Source: Microvirga terrae
GTDB lineage: Bacteria; Pseudomonadota; Alphaproteobacteria; Rhizobiales; Beijerinckiaceae
Assembly (NCBI RefSeq): GCF_013307435.2
Contig: NZ_CP102845.1
Span: 3,346,001 to 3,410,000 of the forward strand
Reading direction: 5' to 3'
DNA length: 64,000 nt
Below are positions 43,457-51,947 of this stretch, one piece after another; the first letter of the stretch is position 1; each line of letters opens with the position of its first letter. The notes under the pieces were generated by a model. The model was not told the DNA's origin. It made no database searches and saw only the letters and a program-made list of their open reading frames with translations. The translations under genes were made by a program, and so were the position numbers.

Positions 43457-43641
43457 CGGGCTTCCCCGTCCCGCATTTTTCGACCGCGGACCGGATCCCA
43501 TCCCGCGGTGGACGCTTTCCATGGTGATCGTCGCGGCTCGAGGCGTTGCCCGCGAGCCGGACAATCGCCCCTGAACAAGGCGTTATAACATCGTTCATCC
43601 TCCGCCCCGTATATTGACGACCTCACGATGGAGAACGAGAC

Positions 43642-44043
43642 ATGCTTCGCGCAGTATTGGCAACGGCGGTGCTGGCCACCGGTGCACTCTTCGGGACGGT
43701 GCCGGCGGCACAGGCTCAGAGCCTGGTGCCCTGCGCGCGGGAACACGAATTCTGCCGCGTTCCCTACCCCACCCGCGTCATTTACGGCGTTCCCGGACGG
43801 AGCGCGGAAATGTTCGTTCGCGAACGTGGCATCCCATGCTCGAACCGGGTCTTCGGCGATCCCGCACCGGGTGTCCCGAAGCGCTGCGCGTTCGTCGCAC
43901 GTGGATACGACCGCGGCGACCGCTGGCGCGACGACGGTTATCGGGGGCCTCCGCCGCGGCGGGGCTACGACCGCGGGTACGACCGTGATTTCAGGGACGA
44001 TGGCGGTTATGACCGGCCCGTCCGGCGCTACGACGTCTACTGA
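43642..44043 (+). CDS. Small exported protein of unknown function (133 aa)
   Basis: Signal peptide MLRAVLATAVLATGALFGTVPAAQA, then a conserved-looking core with four Cys (CAREHEFCRVPYPTRVIYG, GIPCSNRVFGDP, KRCAF) that could form two disulfides. The tail is low-complexity, rich in R, D, G and Y (RGYDRGYDRDFRDDGGYDRP). GGAG lies 12 bases before the ATG. I recall similar cysteine-pattern proteins in Methylobacteriaceae without known function. Confidence 0.68.
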   Translation: MLRAVLATAVLATGALFGTVPAAQAQSLVPCAREHEFCRVPYPTRVIYGVPGRSAEMFVRERGIPCSNRVFGDPAPGVPKRCAFVARGYDRGDRWRDDGYRGPPPRRGYDRGYDRDFRDDGGYDRPVRRYDVY

Positions 44044-44218
44044 GAAAAGACGCGGCTCAGCCGGTCCTCTCGGTCGAGGATCCGGGTGCGGGCACGGCAA
44101 TCCGACCCGTACCTCCTCCTACCTACCCCCGCAGGGCTCCAGAGTTACCTACTCGGGGCCCGCGCAGAATCGGAGCAGGAACGTATTCTCGAAAGAGCCT
44201 TATGGGGGAGGCTGACCG

Positions 44219-44401
44219 ATGAGGATCCAAATTTCCGCCTGCACCGACAAAGTCTTCGAGGTGGGTCTTTTGCCGCTGGCCCATCTGACCGAGAGTTCGG
44301 CTTCCGCCGTCAACGACAATGCGACCCGCCCGCCGATCAAATCGAAAGCCCGGTTGCATTGGAAGCGCGCGGCGTTCCTGGCGCAGCATGCGGTTAGGTA
44401 A
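44219..44401 (+). CDS. Possible small protein (60 aa)
   Basis: A short frame with a strong ribosome site: GGGGGAGG ends eight bases before ATG 44219. The product is MRIQISACTDKVFEVGLLP... ending in a basic tail (HWKRAAFLAQHAVR). No signal peptide or known motif. The call rests on the ribosome site and normal amino-acid composition only. Confidence 0.35.
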   Translation: MRIQISACTDKVFEVGLLPLAHLTESSASAVNDNATRPPIKSKARLHWKRAAFLAQHAVR

Positions 44402-44490
44402 TGATGCCGTAAGGTAATATCGCGTGCGGGACAGCACATCTGTCCAGCTTTCCCTACGGTAGCCTTCTGCTGCCTTTGATGGAGGCTTGG

Positions 44491-44628
44491 ATGAATCAGG
44501 TGATGTCCTACTGCACGGCAAGGCTCTTCTCACGGGCCTTCGTGCCGCTTGCTCCCTTCAGAGCCCGGGAGGTCGAGCCGGGCAACGACAACGATCCGCT
44601 GGCTCCCTTCCCGTGCGTCTGGCGCTGA
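44491..44628 (+). CDS. Possible small protein (45 aa)
   Basis: ATG 44491 follows GGAGG by five bases. The 45-residue product begins MNQVMSYCTARLFSRAFVP, continues with REVEPGNDNDPLAPFP and stops with TGA at 44626-44628. Two P-L-A-P-F repeats (FVPLAPFRA, DPLAPFPC) are visible. No family recognised; it could be a genuine short gene or chance. Confidence 0.3.
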   Translation: MNQVMSYCTARLFSRAFVPLAPFRAREVEPGNDNDPLAPFPCVWR

Positions 44629-44762
44629 CGAGGTCACCCGCTTTCGAGCGCCGGAAAGGCCGATGCCCATGATGGCTGTTGCTTACCTCCTATGGTCATT
44701 TGAAGGTTCACGTCGCGAACTGCGACATTCCTCTGCCCGTGATCGCGCCAGCCCGGGCCCCC

Positions 44763-45050
44763 ATGGAGAGGATTGTGACCGCTGCTCATGATCTCGAAGA
44801 GATCGTCGATCTGTTTGCCATCGGCAGACCGTCCCGGAATGCCGACCTTTTGCCCGTGAAGGTCGCGACGCTTCCTCTCAAAAAGGCCGTTGCCCTCGTG
44901 ATCGAGGACTGGTCCGACGACAAGTTCCGGCAATTGAGCGCGGTCATTCAAAGGCGCTCCGGCCCGGCGATCCGCAGCCTCGACGACATCCGACATCTCT
45001 ACGATCGCGCGACCTCCCGCACGGAAAATCGCGTCAGGCGCCCCGTCTGA
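44763..45050 (+). CDS. Hypothetical protein (95 aa)
   Basis: The product MERIVTAAHDLEEIVDLFAIGRPS... is mostly alpha-helical in character, with LKKAVALVIEDWSDDKFRQLSAVIQRRSG and a basic C-terminus. GTG 44775, behind GGAGAGG, is an alternative start; the frame is open from 44679. It has protein-like composition, but I do not recognise a family. It ends 84 bp before the acetyltransferase gene on the same strand. Confidence 0.45.
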   Translation: MERIVTAAHDLEEIVDLFAIGRPSRNADLLPVKVATLPLKKAVALVIEDWSDDKFRQLSAVIQRRSGPAIRSLDDIRHLYDRATSRTENRVRRPV

Positions 45051-45134
45051 CGTTCGATCTCGCGTCAGAAACCCGAGGCATCGCCGGCTCCGGAGGGAAT
45101 GCCCTGGACGCCCCCGCTGCCCTATGGTGAAGCC

Positions 45135-45617
45135 ATGTCGTCGATCCCGCTCCCCATCCGCCGTCTCGGACCCGGTGACGTCCCGCTTCTGCGCAAGCTG
45201 AACGCGTTGTTCGCCGTTGCATTCGACGATCCCGCCTCCTATGCGTCCGAGCCGCCGAGCGACGCCTATCTGGAAGGACTTCTCGCCAAGGAAAACGTCG
45301 TCGTTCTCGTGGCGCTGTCGGGCGGCGACGTGCTGGGCGGGCTCGTCTCCTACGAGCTCGAGAAGTTCGAGAAGGCGCGACGGGAGTTCTACATCTACGA
45401 CCTCGCGGTCCATGTGGCGCATCGCCGTCGGCATGTCGCCACCGCGCTCATCGAGCACCTGCGCGGGATCGCCGCCCAGCGCGGGGGCTGGGTCGTCTAC
45501 GTGCAGGCCGATTACGGCGATGAGCCCGCCATTGCCCTTTACGAAAAGCTCGGCACCCGCGAGGAGGTGCTGCATTTCGACATTGCCGTCGGGCCGGCTC
45601 CGCCGGGCGGCCGGTGA
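45135..45617 (+). CDS. GNAT acetyltransferase related to aminoglycoside 3-N-acetyltransferase AAC(3)-I
   Basis: A 160-residue GNAT enzyme. From memory of the family, the order of blocks fits AAC(3)-I: FAVAFDDPASYASEPPSDAYLEGLLA, DVLGGLVSYELEKFEKAR, EFYIYDLAVHVAHRRR, WVVYVQADYGDEPAIALYEKLGTREEVLHFDI. These enzymes transfer acetyl from acetyl-CoA to the 3-amino group of gentamicin-type drugs. The acetyl-CoA loop reads RRRHVATAL, with His where the usual motif has Gly, so activity is uncertain. ATG 45135 is preferred to 45099. No integron or mobile context is visible, so it looks resident. Confidence 0.75.
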   Translation: MSSIPLPIRRLGPGDVPLLRKLNALFAVAFDDPASYASEPPSDAYLEGLLAKENVVVLVALSGGDVLGGLVSYELEKFEKARREFYIYDLAVHVAHRRRHVATALIEHLRGIAAQRGGWVVYVQADYGDEPAIALYEKLGTREEVLHFDIAVGPAPPGGR

Positions 45618-45647
45618 AGCGGCCACGGCCGTTGCGTCAAGGTAGGA

Positions 45648-46031
45648 TCAGGGCTTCACGATCCGGTCGAGCCGGTTGTTCACGAAGAAGTACAGCTCAC
45701 GGCCGCCGGGCTCGGAATAGAGCACCTGGACCTCGCGCTGGCCCTTGCCGCTCTCGCCGACCAGCACATCCGTCGCCGGCTTGCCTTTCAGGCGCACGAG
45801 GTCGCACTCGGTGATCCCGGGCTCGATGGTGGTCGCCCGGCCGAATCCCGTGACGGTGCAGCGACCGTCCGGTCCCAGGGTAGGCCCATCGATGACGGGC
45901 CCCGGGGTGACGGCCGGCGCCGGAGCGATCGCCACAGCAGGAGCCGGTGGCGCGCTGCCCGTGCTGGTGCAGGCCGCCAGAACCAGCGCGACGAAAGCGA
46001 CGCTCGAGAGAACCTTCACATGCATTCCCAT
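45648..46031 (-). CDS. Putative lipoprotein (127 aa)
   Basis: Signal peptide with lipobox (VLSSVAFVALVLAAC), then a proline/alanine-rich spacer of about 35 residues and a compact domain: CTVTGFGRATTIEPGITECDLVRLKGKPATDVLVG ... GQREVQVLYSEPGGRELYFFVNNRLDRIVKP. The last part resembles the small beta-rich SmpA/OmlA-type fold by its G-x-T-xx-D-(L)-V-x-L-G-x-P pattern (tentative). The start overlaps the stop of the S10 peptidase (TGATG), so both are co-translated. Confidence 0.65.
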   Translation of the reverse strand: MGMHVKVLSSVAFVALVLAACTSTGSAPPAPAVAIAPAPAVTPGPVIDGPTLGPDGRCTVTGFGRATTIEPGITECDLVRLKGKPATDVLVGESGKGQREVQVLYSEPGGRELYFFVNNRLDRIVKP

Positions 46032-47599
46032 CAATCCCTGTTGTCCACGGCCCTCGCCTGCAGGGCCTCGTCGAAGAGGCGCTGCACATCGGCCTTGAAG
46101 GCCTGCCGCGACGCCTGCCGCGAATAGAACATGTGGCCGCCTTCGTAAACACTCAGCGTCACACGCGGCTGGGGACCGAGCTCGGGCAGCTGGTTCAGGA
46201 GCAGCTGGGAGGCATAATAGGGCGTCACCAGGTCGGTGAAGCCGTGCGTGACGAGCACGCGCATCCTGCCGTCGAGAGAGAGGGCCTGGCGCAGCTCGTC
46301 GAGGTTTTCGGGACCGTTGCGGCCGCCGCCCCAGCGCCATGCGCCGTTGACCGATCCGTTCAGCAGGTTGTAGCGCCCGTCCGCCTTGTAGTTCAGGGTC
46401 TGGGCCAGGTGTTGGATGATGGCGCTCGACAGGGGCGCCGTCATGGCATCGAGCACGGGATCGTCGAAGCGGGAAGACTGCGATGACGGGTTGGGGTCCG
46501 CGATGGCCACGTTGGTGTCGTAGGCGCTGACGATTTCGGACGATCCGCGCCGGAGCTCGCGCTGGACCGTGCGCATGTCGATGCGTCCGGCCAGGCGACG
46601 GGTCAGTTCGGGATCAAGCCCGCTCAACTCCGCCACGCGCCGGCTGATCCGGTCGACGGCCTCCTTGTCCCGCAGGCCCCGCATGAGGTCCACGAGGTAT
46701 TCGCCGGACGCGTAAGCCTCCGCGCTCCCGAGCGCCTCCCGGGACACCGGCCCGGTGCGGGACAGTTTCGCGGCGGCCAGGGACGGCAGCAGGGCCGAAT
46801 AGGTCCACGGCGCCCCGGCGGTCCCCTGCTCGAGCCAGTCGAAGTCGAAGACCGGCGAGACGAGCACGAGGCCGCTGAAGCCGACGCCCTGGTCGTTCTG
46901 CAGCTTCTGAGCCAGCAGCGGTCCGCGGAAGCCGCCGTAGCTCTCGCCGACGAAGAACTTCGGCGAGACGAGCCGGTTCTTCTCTTTCAGCCAGCGCGTG
47001 ACGAATGCGGCGATCCCGTCGATGTCTCCCGCAACGGAATAGAAGCGCTCACGCACCGGGTCGCCCCCGACCACGCGGCTGTAGCCGGTGCCAGGCGGGT
47101 CGATGAACACGAGATCCGTGAAGTCGAGCCAGGTCTCGGCATTCGGCACGAGAGCCGGAGACGCCGAGGGGCTGATCGTCGGCCCGTCCATCGGCAGGAG
47201 CCAGGGACCGACCGCGAGAAGATGCAGATAGGCCGAGGACGCGCCGGGCCCGCCGTTCACCGCGAACGTCACGGGCCTGGTCGCCGGATCCGCATCGTCC
47301 CGGGTATAGGCGACGAACCCGATCTCGGCCTGCGGCGTGCCCTGCGGATCCGTCAGCGTCAGATGCCCGGCGGTGGCGGTGAAGGACAGGGTCCGACCCG
47401 GCAGCTGAAGGCTGTGCCGCGTCACCGATTCCGGCGGCAGGGCCTGCGTCTCCCTGGCCTCCGGCCGCGACCGACGCGCCTCCTGCTGGCCCTGGGACTG
47501 CTCCCGGTTGCCTGCCTGCTCCTGCGCACCGGCGCCGAGGGGCATCGCCAGGGTCAGGACAAGGGCAGCATAGAGAGGAAGACGCGTCGCTCGGGTCAT
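46031..47599 (-). CDS. Secreted serine carboxypeptidase, S10 family
   Basis: A 522-residue exported peptidase. The signal peptide is cleaved after MPLGAGAQ or nearby; a Q/E/R-rich spacer follows. The S10 fold is marked by NGGPGASSAYLHL (115-127, oxyanion region), the nucleophile Ser220 in FFVGESYGGFRGP, the Asp in VLVTHGFTDLVTPYYAS (about 455) and the His in YEGGHMFY (about 490). Carboxypeptidases of this group remove C-terminal residues at low pH. AAGGA precedes the ATG. An SOS-type promoter lies 630 bp upstream on the same strand, but a link is speculative. Confidence 0.88.
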   Translation of the reverse strand: MTRATRLPLYAALVLTLAMPLGAGAQEQAGNREQSQGQQEARRSRPEARETQALPPESVTRHSLQLPGRTLSFTATAGHLTLTDPQGTPQAEIGFVAYTRDDADPATRPVTFAVNGGPGASSAYLHLLAVGPWLLPMDGPTISPSASPALVPNAETWLDFTDLVFIDPPGTGYSRVVGGDPVRERFYSVAGDIDGIAAFVTRWLKEKNRLVSPKFFVGESYGGFRGPLLAQKLQNDQGVGFSGLVLVSPVFDFDWLEQGTAGAPWTYSALLPSLAAAKLSRTGPVSREALGSAEAYASGEYLVDLMRGLRDKEAVDRISRRVAELSGLDPELTRRLAGRIDMRTVQRELRRGSSEIVSAYDTNVAIADPNPSSQSSRFDDPVLDAMTAPLSSAIIQHLAQTLNYKADGRYNLLNGSVNGAWRWGGGRNGPENLDELRQALSLDGRMRVLVTHGFTDLVTPYYASQLLLNQLPELGPQPRVTLSVYEGGHMFYSRQASRQAFKADVQRLFDEALQARAVDNRD

Positions 47600-47741
47600 C
47601 GGGAGTTCCTTTCGGCCTCCCTGAAACTGGAGAGCCCCCCGGCCACGGCAAGTTCCGCGGCGATGAAGTCTTCGTGTACTGTGCCGCGCCTCAATCCGAC
47701 CTCATACCGCGGGTCAGGCGGACCGCCCTCCCGCCCTTCTC

Positions 47742-47818
47742 CGTCATCACCGGCCTTCCGCCGATGTTCCCGCTTGTCTGAAGCGCCGCGCCTGTTCGGA
47801 TCGGGATGGCCCGTCCTG
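47742..47818. repeat. Palindromic intergenic repeat, copy 2 (degenerate)
   Basis: Starts CGTCATCACCGGCCTTCCGCCG and ends with GATCGGGATGGCCCGTCCTGAT; both hairpins have mismatches compared with the better copies at 48296 and 57505. It is separated from copy 3 by only nine bases, forming a tandem pair. Confidence 0.7.
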
Positions 47819-47827
47819 ATCCTCTCC

Positions 47828-47918
47828 CGTCATCACCGGGCTTGTCCCGGTGATCTCGATTGTCTGAGGTGCGGCGCTCTTCCGGATCGGGATGGCCGGC
47901 ACAGGGCCGGCCATGACG
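47828..47918. repeat. Palindromic intergenic repeat, copy 3
   Basis: Outer hairpin TCACCGGGCTTGTCCCGGTGA, middle GCGGCGCTCTTCCGGATCGGG, and terminal hairpin GGCCGGCACAGGGCCGGCC ending CATGACG. Both stems are near-perfect. Confidence 0.8.
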
Positions 47919-48228
47919 TGAGAGGATCTCAGGACGGCTGCGGCGATGCTGATGTCAAAGAGCCAGCACCTGTGGGCCCGCAGCTTGCGCTGCGAGCCTT
48001 CAGGATGATCGAGGGTGGCGCGAGTGGCAGCCCGGCTCGATGTCTGAGGTGATAAGCGAGAGCCAAGCTGCTCGTCGCGCACGGTTCTTTTCAGGCGGAC
48101 CAGCTGGGCAGAGCCCAAGGTCGGCCTCCTGCGCGCCCAGGGGTGCGAAGCCTGTCGCAGGACCGTGCCGGCTCCCACACTTGCGACGCCTCGCGAGCGC
48201 GCCCCTCGAAGGAACCGATCTATCCAAC

Positions 48229-48272
48229 GATATAGCTTAGCTTGGCACTTTTGTCAAGAACAAAGTGAGAAC
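48229..48272 (-). promoter_or_regulatory. Promoter with an alphaproteobacterial LexA (SOS) box
   Basis: On the minus strand GTTC-N7-GTTC (48272-48258: GTTCTCACTTTGTTC) is the alphaproteobacterial LexA box. It abuts TTGACA (48257-48252), and a 17-base spacer leads to TATATC (48234-48229). The promoter is close to ideal and points leftward into a region with no recognised gene; the first gene on that strand is the S10 peptidase at 47599. Confidence 0.55.
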
Positions 48273-48295
48273 ACATCGTTGCGCAGACCCTGCCA

Positions 48296-48382
48296 CGTCA
48301 TCACCGGCCTTGTGCCGGTGATCCCGACCCGTAAGGCGCTCTGCTCTTCCAATCGGGATGGCCGGGACAAGCCCGGCCATGA
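48296..48382. repeat. Palindromic intergenic repeat, copy 4
   Basis: CGTCATCACCGGCCTTGTGC with its partner GGTGATC, a middle GGCGCTCTGCTCTTCC, and GGCCGGGACAAGCCCGGCC ending ATGAC. One of the two best-preserved copies. Confidence 0.85.
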
Positions 48383-48409
48383 CCCCGAGGGTGATGGAAA
48401 GACTCTGAG

Positions 48410-48435
48410 ATGGCCGGGACAAGCCCGGCCATGAC
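48410..48435. repeat. Half copy of the palindromic repeat (copy 5)
   Basis: Only the terminal hairpin (ATGGCCGGGACAAGCCCGGC plus CATGAC) is present, 28 bp after copy 4. It shows that the right-hand hairpin can occur alone. Confidence 0.7.
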
Positions 48436-48571
48436 GGGGTGAGTGTCAGGATAGACGGAGGGCGGCGAGGAAGAGCGCCGCGCTTCACATGATCGCGACG
48501 GCCCTGAGGGCCCCTTGCAATGACGGGCCCCTTGGCAAATCCCGCAGGATGATGGCGTCCGAGGACGATCC

Positions 48572-49024
48572 TCACGCCTTCCGCTGCCAGCGTCCGCGCT
48601 CGTCCTGCTGCCAGTAGGTCGCGTCGTGGCCGCCCTCCTTCACGGCGCGCCACTGGTCGCGGGCGAAGGCCAGGGCCTGGATGTCGTTGCCGTCGAAGAG
48701 GATCGCGAGCCGTTCGTAGGAGGAGGCGTTCTCCGGCAGATCGGCGCCCTCCACGAGGAACCGGATCGAGGCGCCGTTGGGATTGTCCCCGGACAGGGTA
48801 ATGAGAATGGGCTGGTCCGCCGCATGGGCCTCGCGGTCCGTCCCATGCGGCAGGAAGCTCTCGTCGGCAAAGGTCCACAGGTGATCGTCGAGCGCGGTCA
48901 TGCGCTCCTCCGTCGTCACCTGCACGACCCCGCGCCAGCCCCGCTCCAGGGTCTTCTGCAGGAGCGTGGGCAGCACGGCCTCGAGGGGCTGATGCTGAAG
49001 GTGGTAGAAAAGGACCTCGGTCAT
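48572..49024 (-). CDS. holC: DNA polymerase III chi subunit HolC
   Basis: A 150-residue accessory subunit of the clamp-loader complex that contacts single-strand-binding protein. MTEVLFYHLQHQPLEAVLPTLLQKTLERGWRGVVQ and TALDDHLWTFADESFLPHGT are clear HolC landmarks; the C-terminal WRAVKEGGHDATYWQQDERGRWQRKA is typical. It lies 67 bp after pepA on the same strand, an arrangement (pepA-holC) widely conserved in proteobacteria. The ribosome site is weak. Confidence 0.92.
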   Translation of the reverse strand: MTEVLFYHLQHQPLEAVLPTLLQKTLERGWRGVVQVTTEERMTALDDHLWTFADESFLPHGTDREAHAADQPILITLSGDNPNGASIRFLVEGADLPENASSYERLAILFDGNDIQALAFARDQWRAVKEGGHDATYWQQDERGRWQRKA

Positions 49025-49091
49025 CGATGATCACGATCCCTTGCGGGTGCTCGGGGTTGCAAGGCGTGCGAGGTCCTTGTCGGCCGCATTC

Positions 49092-50579
49092 TCAGGCCTC
49101 GTAATGGTCGCGCACGAGGCGGTCGAGCAGGCGCACGCCCCAGCCGGAGCTCCAGCCCTTGTTGATCTCGGTGGCCGGCGAGCCCATGGCCGTGCCGGCG
49201 ATGTCGAGATGGGCCCAGGGCACGTCGTTGACGAAGCGCTGGAGCAGAGCCGCCGCCGTGCTCGAACCGCCGAAGCGGCCCGCCGAGTTCTTCATGTCGG
49301 CGAACTTGGAATCGATCATCTTGTCGAATTCCGGCCCGAGCGGCATGCGCCACACGCGCTCGCCGGTCGCCTTGCCGGCGGCCGTCAGGCGCTCGGCCAG
49401 CTCGTCGTCGTTGGAGAAGAGACCGGCATATTCCTGGGCCAGGGCCACGAGGATCGCGCCCGTCAGTGTCGCGAGATCGATCATGAATTTCGGCTTGAAG
49501 CGGTCCTGCACGTACCAGAGCACGTCGGCCAGCACGAGACGCCCCTCGGCGTCCGTGTTGATGATCTCGATGGTCTGGCCGGACATGGTGGTGACGATGT
49601 CGCCGGGCCTTTGCGCATTCCCGTCGGGCATGTTCTCCACGAGGCCGATAGCCCCGACCACGTTCGCCTTGGCCTTGCGGCTGGCGAGCGCATGCATGAG
49701 GCCGACCACGCAGGCCGCCCCGGCCATGTCGCCCTTCATGTCCTCCATGCCGGCGCCGGGCTTGATCGAGATGCCGCCCGAGTCGAACACCACGCCCTTG
49801 CCGATGAACGCGATGGGGCTGTCGCCGGTCTTGCCGCCGTTCCATCGCATGATGGCGACCCGGCCGCCGCGCACCGAGCCCTGCGCGACGCCGAGGAGCG
49901 CCTGCATGCCGAGCTTCCGCATGGCCTTGTCGTCGAGGATCTCCACCTCCACGCCGAGCTTGGTGAGAGCCTGAGCCCGGGCGGCGAATTCCTCGGGGCC
50001 AAGCACGTTCGGCGGCTCGTTGACGAGGTCGCGGGCGATGACCACGCCCTGCTGGAGACCCTCACGGGCCTTGTAGATCTTCTTGACGGCGGCGGGGTCG
50101 GCCACGCTCAGGACGAGGCGGCCGGCATCGGCCCCGTTGTCGTCCTTCTTGGTCTTGTAGCGATCGAAGCTGTATCGGCGCAGCTGCGCGCCGAGCGCGA
50201 CATCGGCGACCGCGTCCGGCGTGATCTCGGTCTCGGGCAGATCCAGCACCACCGTCGCGACCTTGCCGTTCGCCTTTCCGGCAACCAGGCCGCCCAGCTG
50301 AACGAAGTCGAGGTTGGCCCGGTCCTTCTCGCCGCCGAGGCCGATCACGATCAGCCTGTCGACGGACAGGCCCGTGGGGACGACGATGGACATCGCGGAT
50401 TTCGCCTTGCCCTTGAACTTTTCGGCAGCCGCAGCCTTCGCGATGAGATCGACGGCCTCCGAGCCTATCTGCCGCGCAACCGCGTCGGAGGGCTTGAGAT
50501 CCTCCCCGACGAAGACGATGAGGTCGCCGGTTTCGACCTTGCCGTGGGGCTGGAAGTCGATCTTGAAGCTGTCGGCCAT
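49092..50579 (-). CDS. pepA: Leucyl aminopeptidase PepA (M17 family)
   Basis: A two-metal cytosolic aminopeptidase of 495 residues that removes N-terminal residues from peptides. The C-terminal catalytic domain carries [28 protein letters not shown] (metal ligand Lys/Asp region) and the M17 signature [21 protein letters not shown] precedes ATG 50579; the upstream extension to 50648 is not supported. Divergent from lptF, 205 bp apart. Confidence 0.95.
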   Translation of the reverse strand: MADSFKIDFQPHGKVETGDLIVFVGEDLKPSDAVARQIGSEAVDLIAKAAAAEKFKGKAKSAMSIVVPTGLSVDRLIVIGLGGEKDRANLDFVQLGGLVAGKANGKVATVVLDLPETEITPDAVADVALGAQLRRYSFDRYKTKKDDNGADAGRLVLSVADPAAVKKIYKAREGLQQGVVIARDLVNEPPNVLGPEEFAARAQALTKLGVEVEILDDKAMRKLGMQALLGVAQGSVRGGRVAIMRWNGGKTGDSPIAFIGKGVVFDSGGISIKPGAGMEDMKGDMAGAACVVGLMHALASRKAKANVVGAIGLVENMPDGNAQRPGDIVTTMSGQTIEIINTDAEGRLVLADVLWYVQDRFKPKFMIDLATLTGAILVALAQEYAGLFSNDDELAERLTAAGKATGERVWRMPLGPEFDKMIDSKFADMKNSAGRFGGSSTAAALLQRFVNDVPWAHLDIAGTAMGSPATEINKGWSSGWGVRLLDRLVRDHYEA

Positions 50580-50784
50580 GAAATCCTCTTTGTTGTGATG
50601 CACATCGCCGGTCTTCAGGCCGGCTGCGACGCTGACGCCTGGGGACATATATCATATGGCGGGTTAAGGCACGGGGAAGCGGTCGTGAAAACGGCGCAAT
50701 CCCGATCTGTTGAAAACAGCCGTCTTGCCTGAGATCATGTGACAGGATACCCAGGGCTCCACCGCCCGGGGGGCGAAGGGCTTC

Positions 50785-51945
50785 ATGACACTTCTCGAAC
50801 GCTACATCCTCAAGAACACATTCAATGCCTTCGCCGCGTGTCTCGTCGCCCTGACGGGCGTGATCTGGATCACGCAGGCCCTGCGCGAACTCGACCTGCT
50901 GACCGGCAAGGGCCAGACCTTCTTCATCTTCCTGACCGTAACCGGCCTGTCCCTGCCGGCGCTGATCAACGTCATCGCCCCGGTCGCCCTGTTCCTGGCG
51001 ACGCTCTACACCTTGAACAAGCTCAACGGCGATTCCGAGCTGATCGTCATGAGCGCCGGCGGGATGCCGCCGCAGCGCCTTCTGCGCCCCTTCCTGGCCC
51101 TGGCTGCCTTCGTGTGCGTCGTGGTGGCGATCATCTCGCTCTATCTGATGCCCGCCAGTTTCCAGGAAATGCGCCAGCTGTTCACCAAGATCAGGGCCGA
51201 TTTCGTCGGCACCATGGCCAAGGAGGGACAGTTCATCACCCTCGATAGCGGCATCACGTTCCATTACCGGGAACGCTCGGGGGATGCCCTCCTGGGAATC
51301 TTCATGGAAGATCTCCGGGAGAAGGACAAAGCCATCGTGTATCTGGCCGAGCGCGGCCAGACCGTCGAGCAGGGCGGAAACGCCTATCTCTTGCTTCAGA
51401 AGGGCAGCGTTCAGCGCAAGGAGCCGAACAGCCGCGATTCATCGATCGTGGCCTTCGAACGCTATGCGGTCGACCTGTCCGCCTTCAACAAGGAGGGCGG
51501 CGAGGTCATCTACAAGCCGCGCGAGCGGAGCACGACCCAGCTCCTGTTCCCCGACAAGAACGAACTGATCTACCAGGAGCAGCGGGGGCGCTTCCGGGCC
51601 GAGCTGCACGAGCGGCTGTCGTCCTGGCTCTACCCGCTCGCCATGATGATCATCGCCTTCGCGGCCCTCGGGGAGGCCCGAACCACCCGCCAGGGGCGGG
51701 GCATTGCCATGGCCGGGGCTGTCGTCGCCATTGTTTTCTTGCGGATCCTGGGCTTTGCCGCATCGAGCGCGGTGGCGCGAACCCCGTTTGCCGTGGTGGC
51801 CATGTATGGCATCCCGCTCGCCGGCATCGTGGTGAGCCTGCTGCTCATCTTCAAGGGCCCGGCCATACGGTCCGCACAGGCGAGGCTGCATGCCGCAATC
51901 CGCAACCTGCTGCCGTCACGCTCCCCCGCACCTCAGAAGGCCTGA
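50785..51945 (+). CDS. lptF: LPS export system permease LptF
   Basis: One of the two inner-membrane subunits of the Lpt ABC machine that extracts lipopolysaccharide. It has 386 residues: membrane segments near both termini (about 15-120 and 275-365) flank a periplasmic beta-jellyroll. The opening MTLLERYILKNTFNAFAACL and GDSELIVMSAGGMPPQRLLRP are LptF landmarks. GAAGGGC precedes the ATG. It is followed by lptG two bases later; LptB, LptC and LptA genes are not in this window. Confidence 0.93.
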   Translation: MTLLERYILKNTFNAFAACLVALTGVIWITQALRELDLLTGKGQTFFIFLTVTGLSLPALINVIAPVALFLATLYTLNKLNGDSELIVMSAGGMPPQRLLRPFLALAAFVCVVVAIISLYLMPASFQEMRQLFTKIRADFVGTMAKEGQFITLDSGITFHYRERSGDALLGIFMEDLREKDKAIVYLAERGQTVEQGGNAYLLLQKGSVQRKEPNSRDSSIVAFERYAVDLSAFNKEGGEVIYKPRERSTTQLLFPDKNELIYQEQRGRFRAELHERLSSWLYPLAMMIIAFAALGEARTTRQGRGIAMAGAVVAIVFLRILGFAASSAVARTPFAVVAMYGIPLAGIVVSLLLIFKGPAIRSAQARLHAAIRNLLPSRSPAPQKA

Positions 51946-51947
51946 CC

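Larger units (their letters stand above)
47600..48571. other. 972-bp gap with repeat copies and an orphan promoter, no supported gene
   Basis: This stretch lies between the S10 peptidase start and the holC stop. Open frames exist (for example 47747-48178 on the minus strand), but they run through palindromic repeats and have no ribosome site, so I reject them. It holds repeat copies 2 to 5 and the SOS-box promoter at 48229-48272. The piece between 47919 and 48228 has no repeat and no clear gene; it could be a decayed gene or an untranslated transcript. Confidence 0.5.

Noticed and set aside
41861..43564. 567-codon minus-strand frame opposite the ABC-F gene
   Set aside because: Shadow of the ABC-F coding sequence; no ribosome site or recognisable domain, whereas the + strand has two complete ABC domains.
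45099..45134. Upstream start for the acetyltransferase
   Set aside because: The extra 12 residues (MPWTPPLPYGEA) do not resemble family N-termini, and ATG 45135 gives normal length with GGTGAAG upstream.
47747..48178. 143-codon minus-strand frame downstream of the SOS-box promoter
   Set aside because: It reads through two palindromic repeats (giving the typical MAGPVPAIPIRK-like repeat translation) and lacks a ribosome site, so it is unlikely to be the gene served by that promoter.
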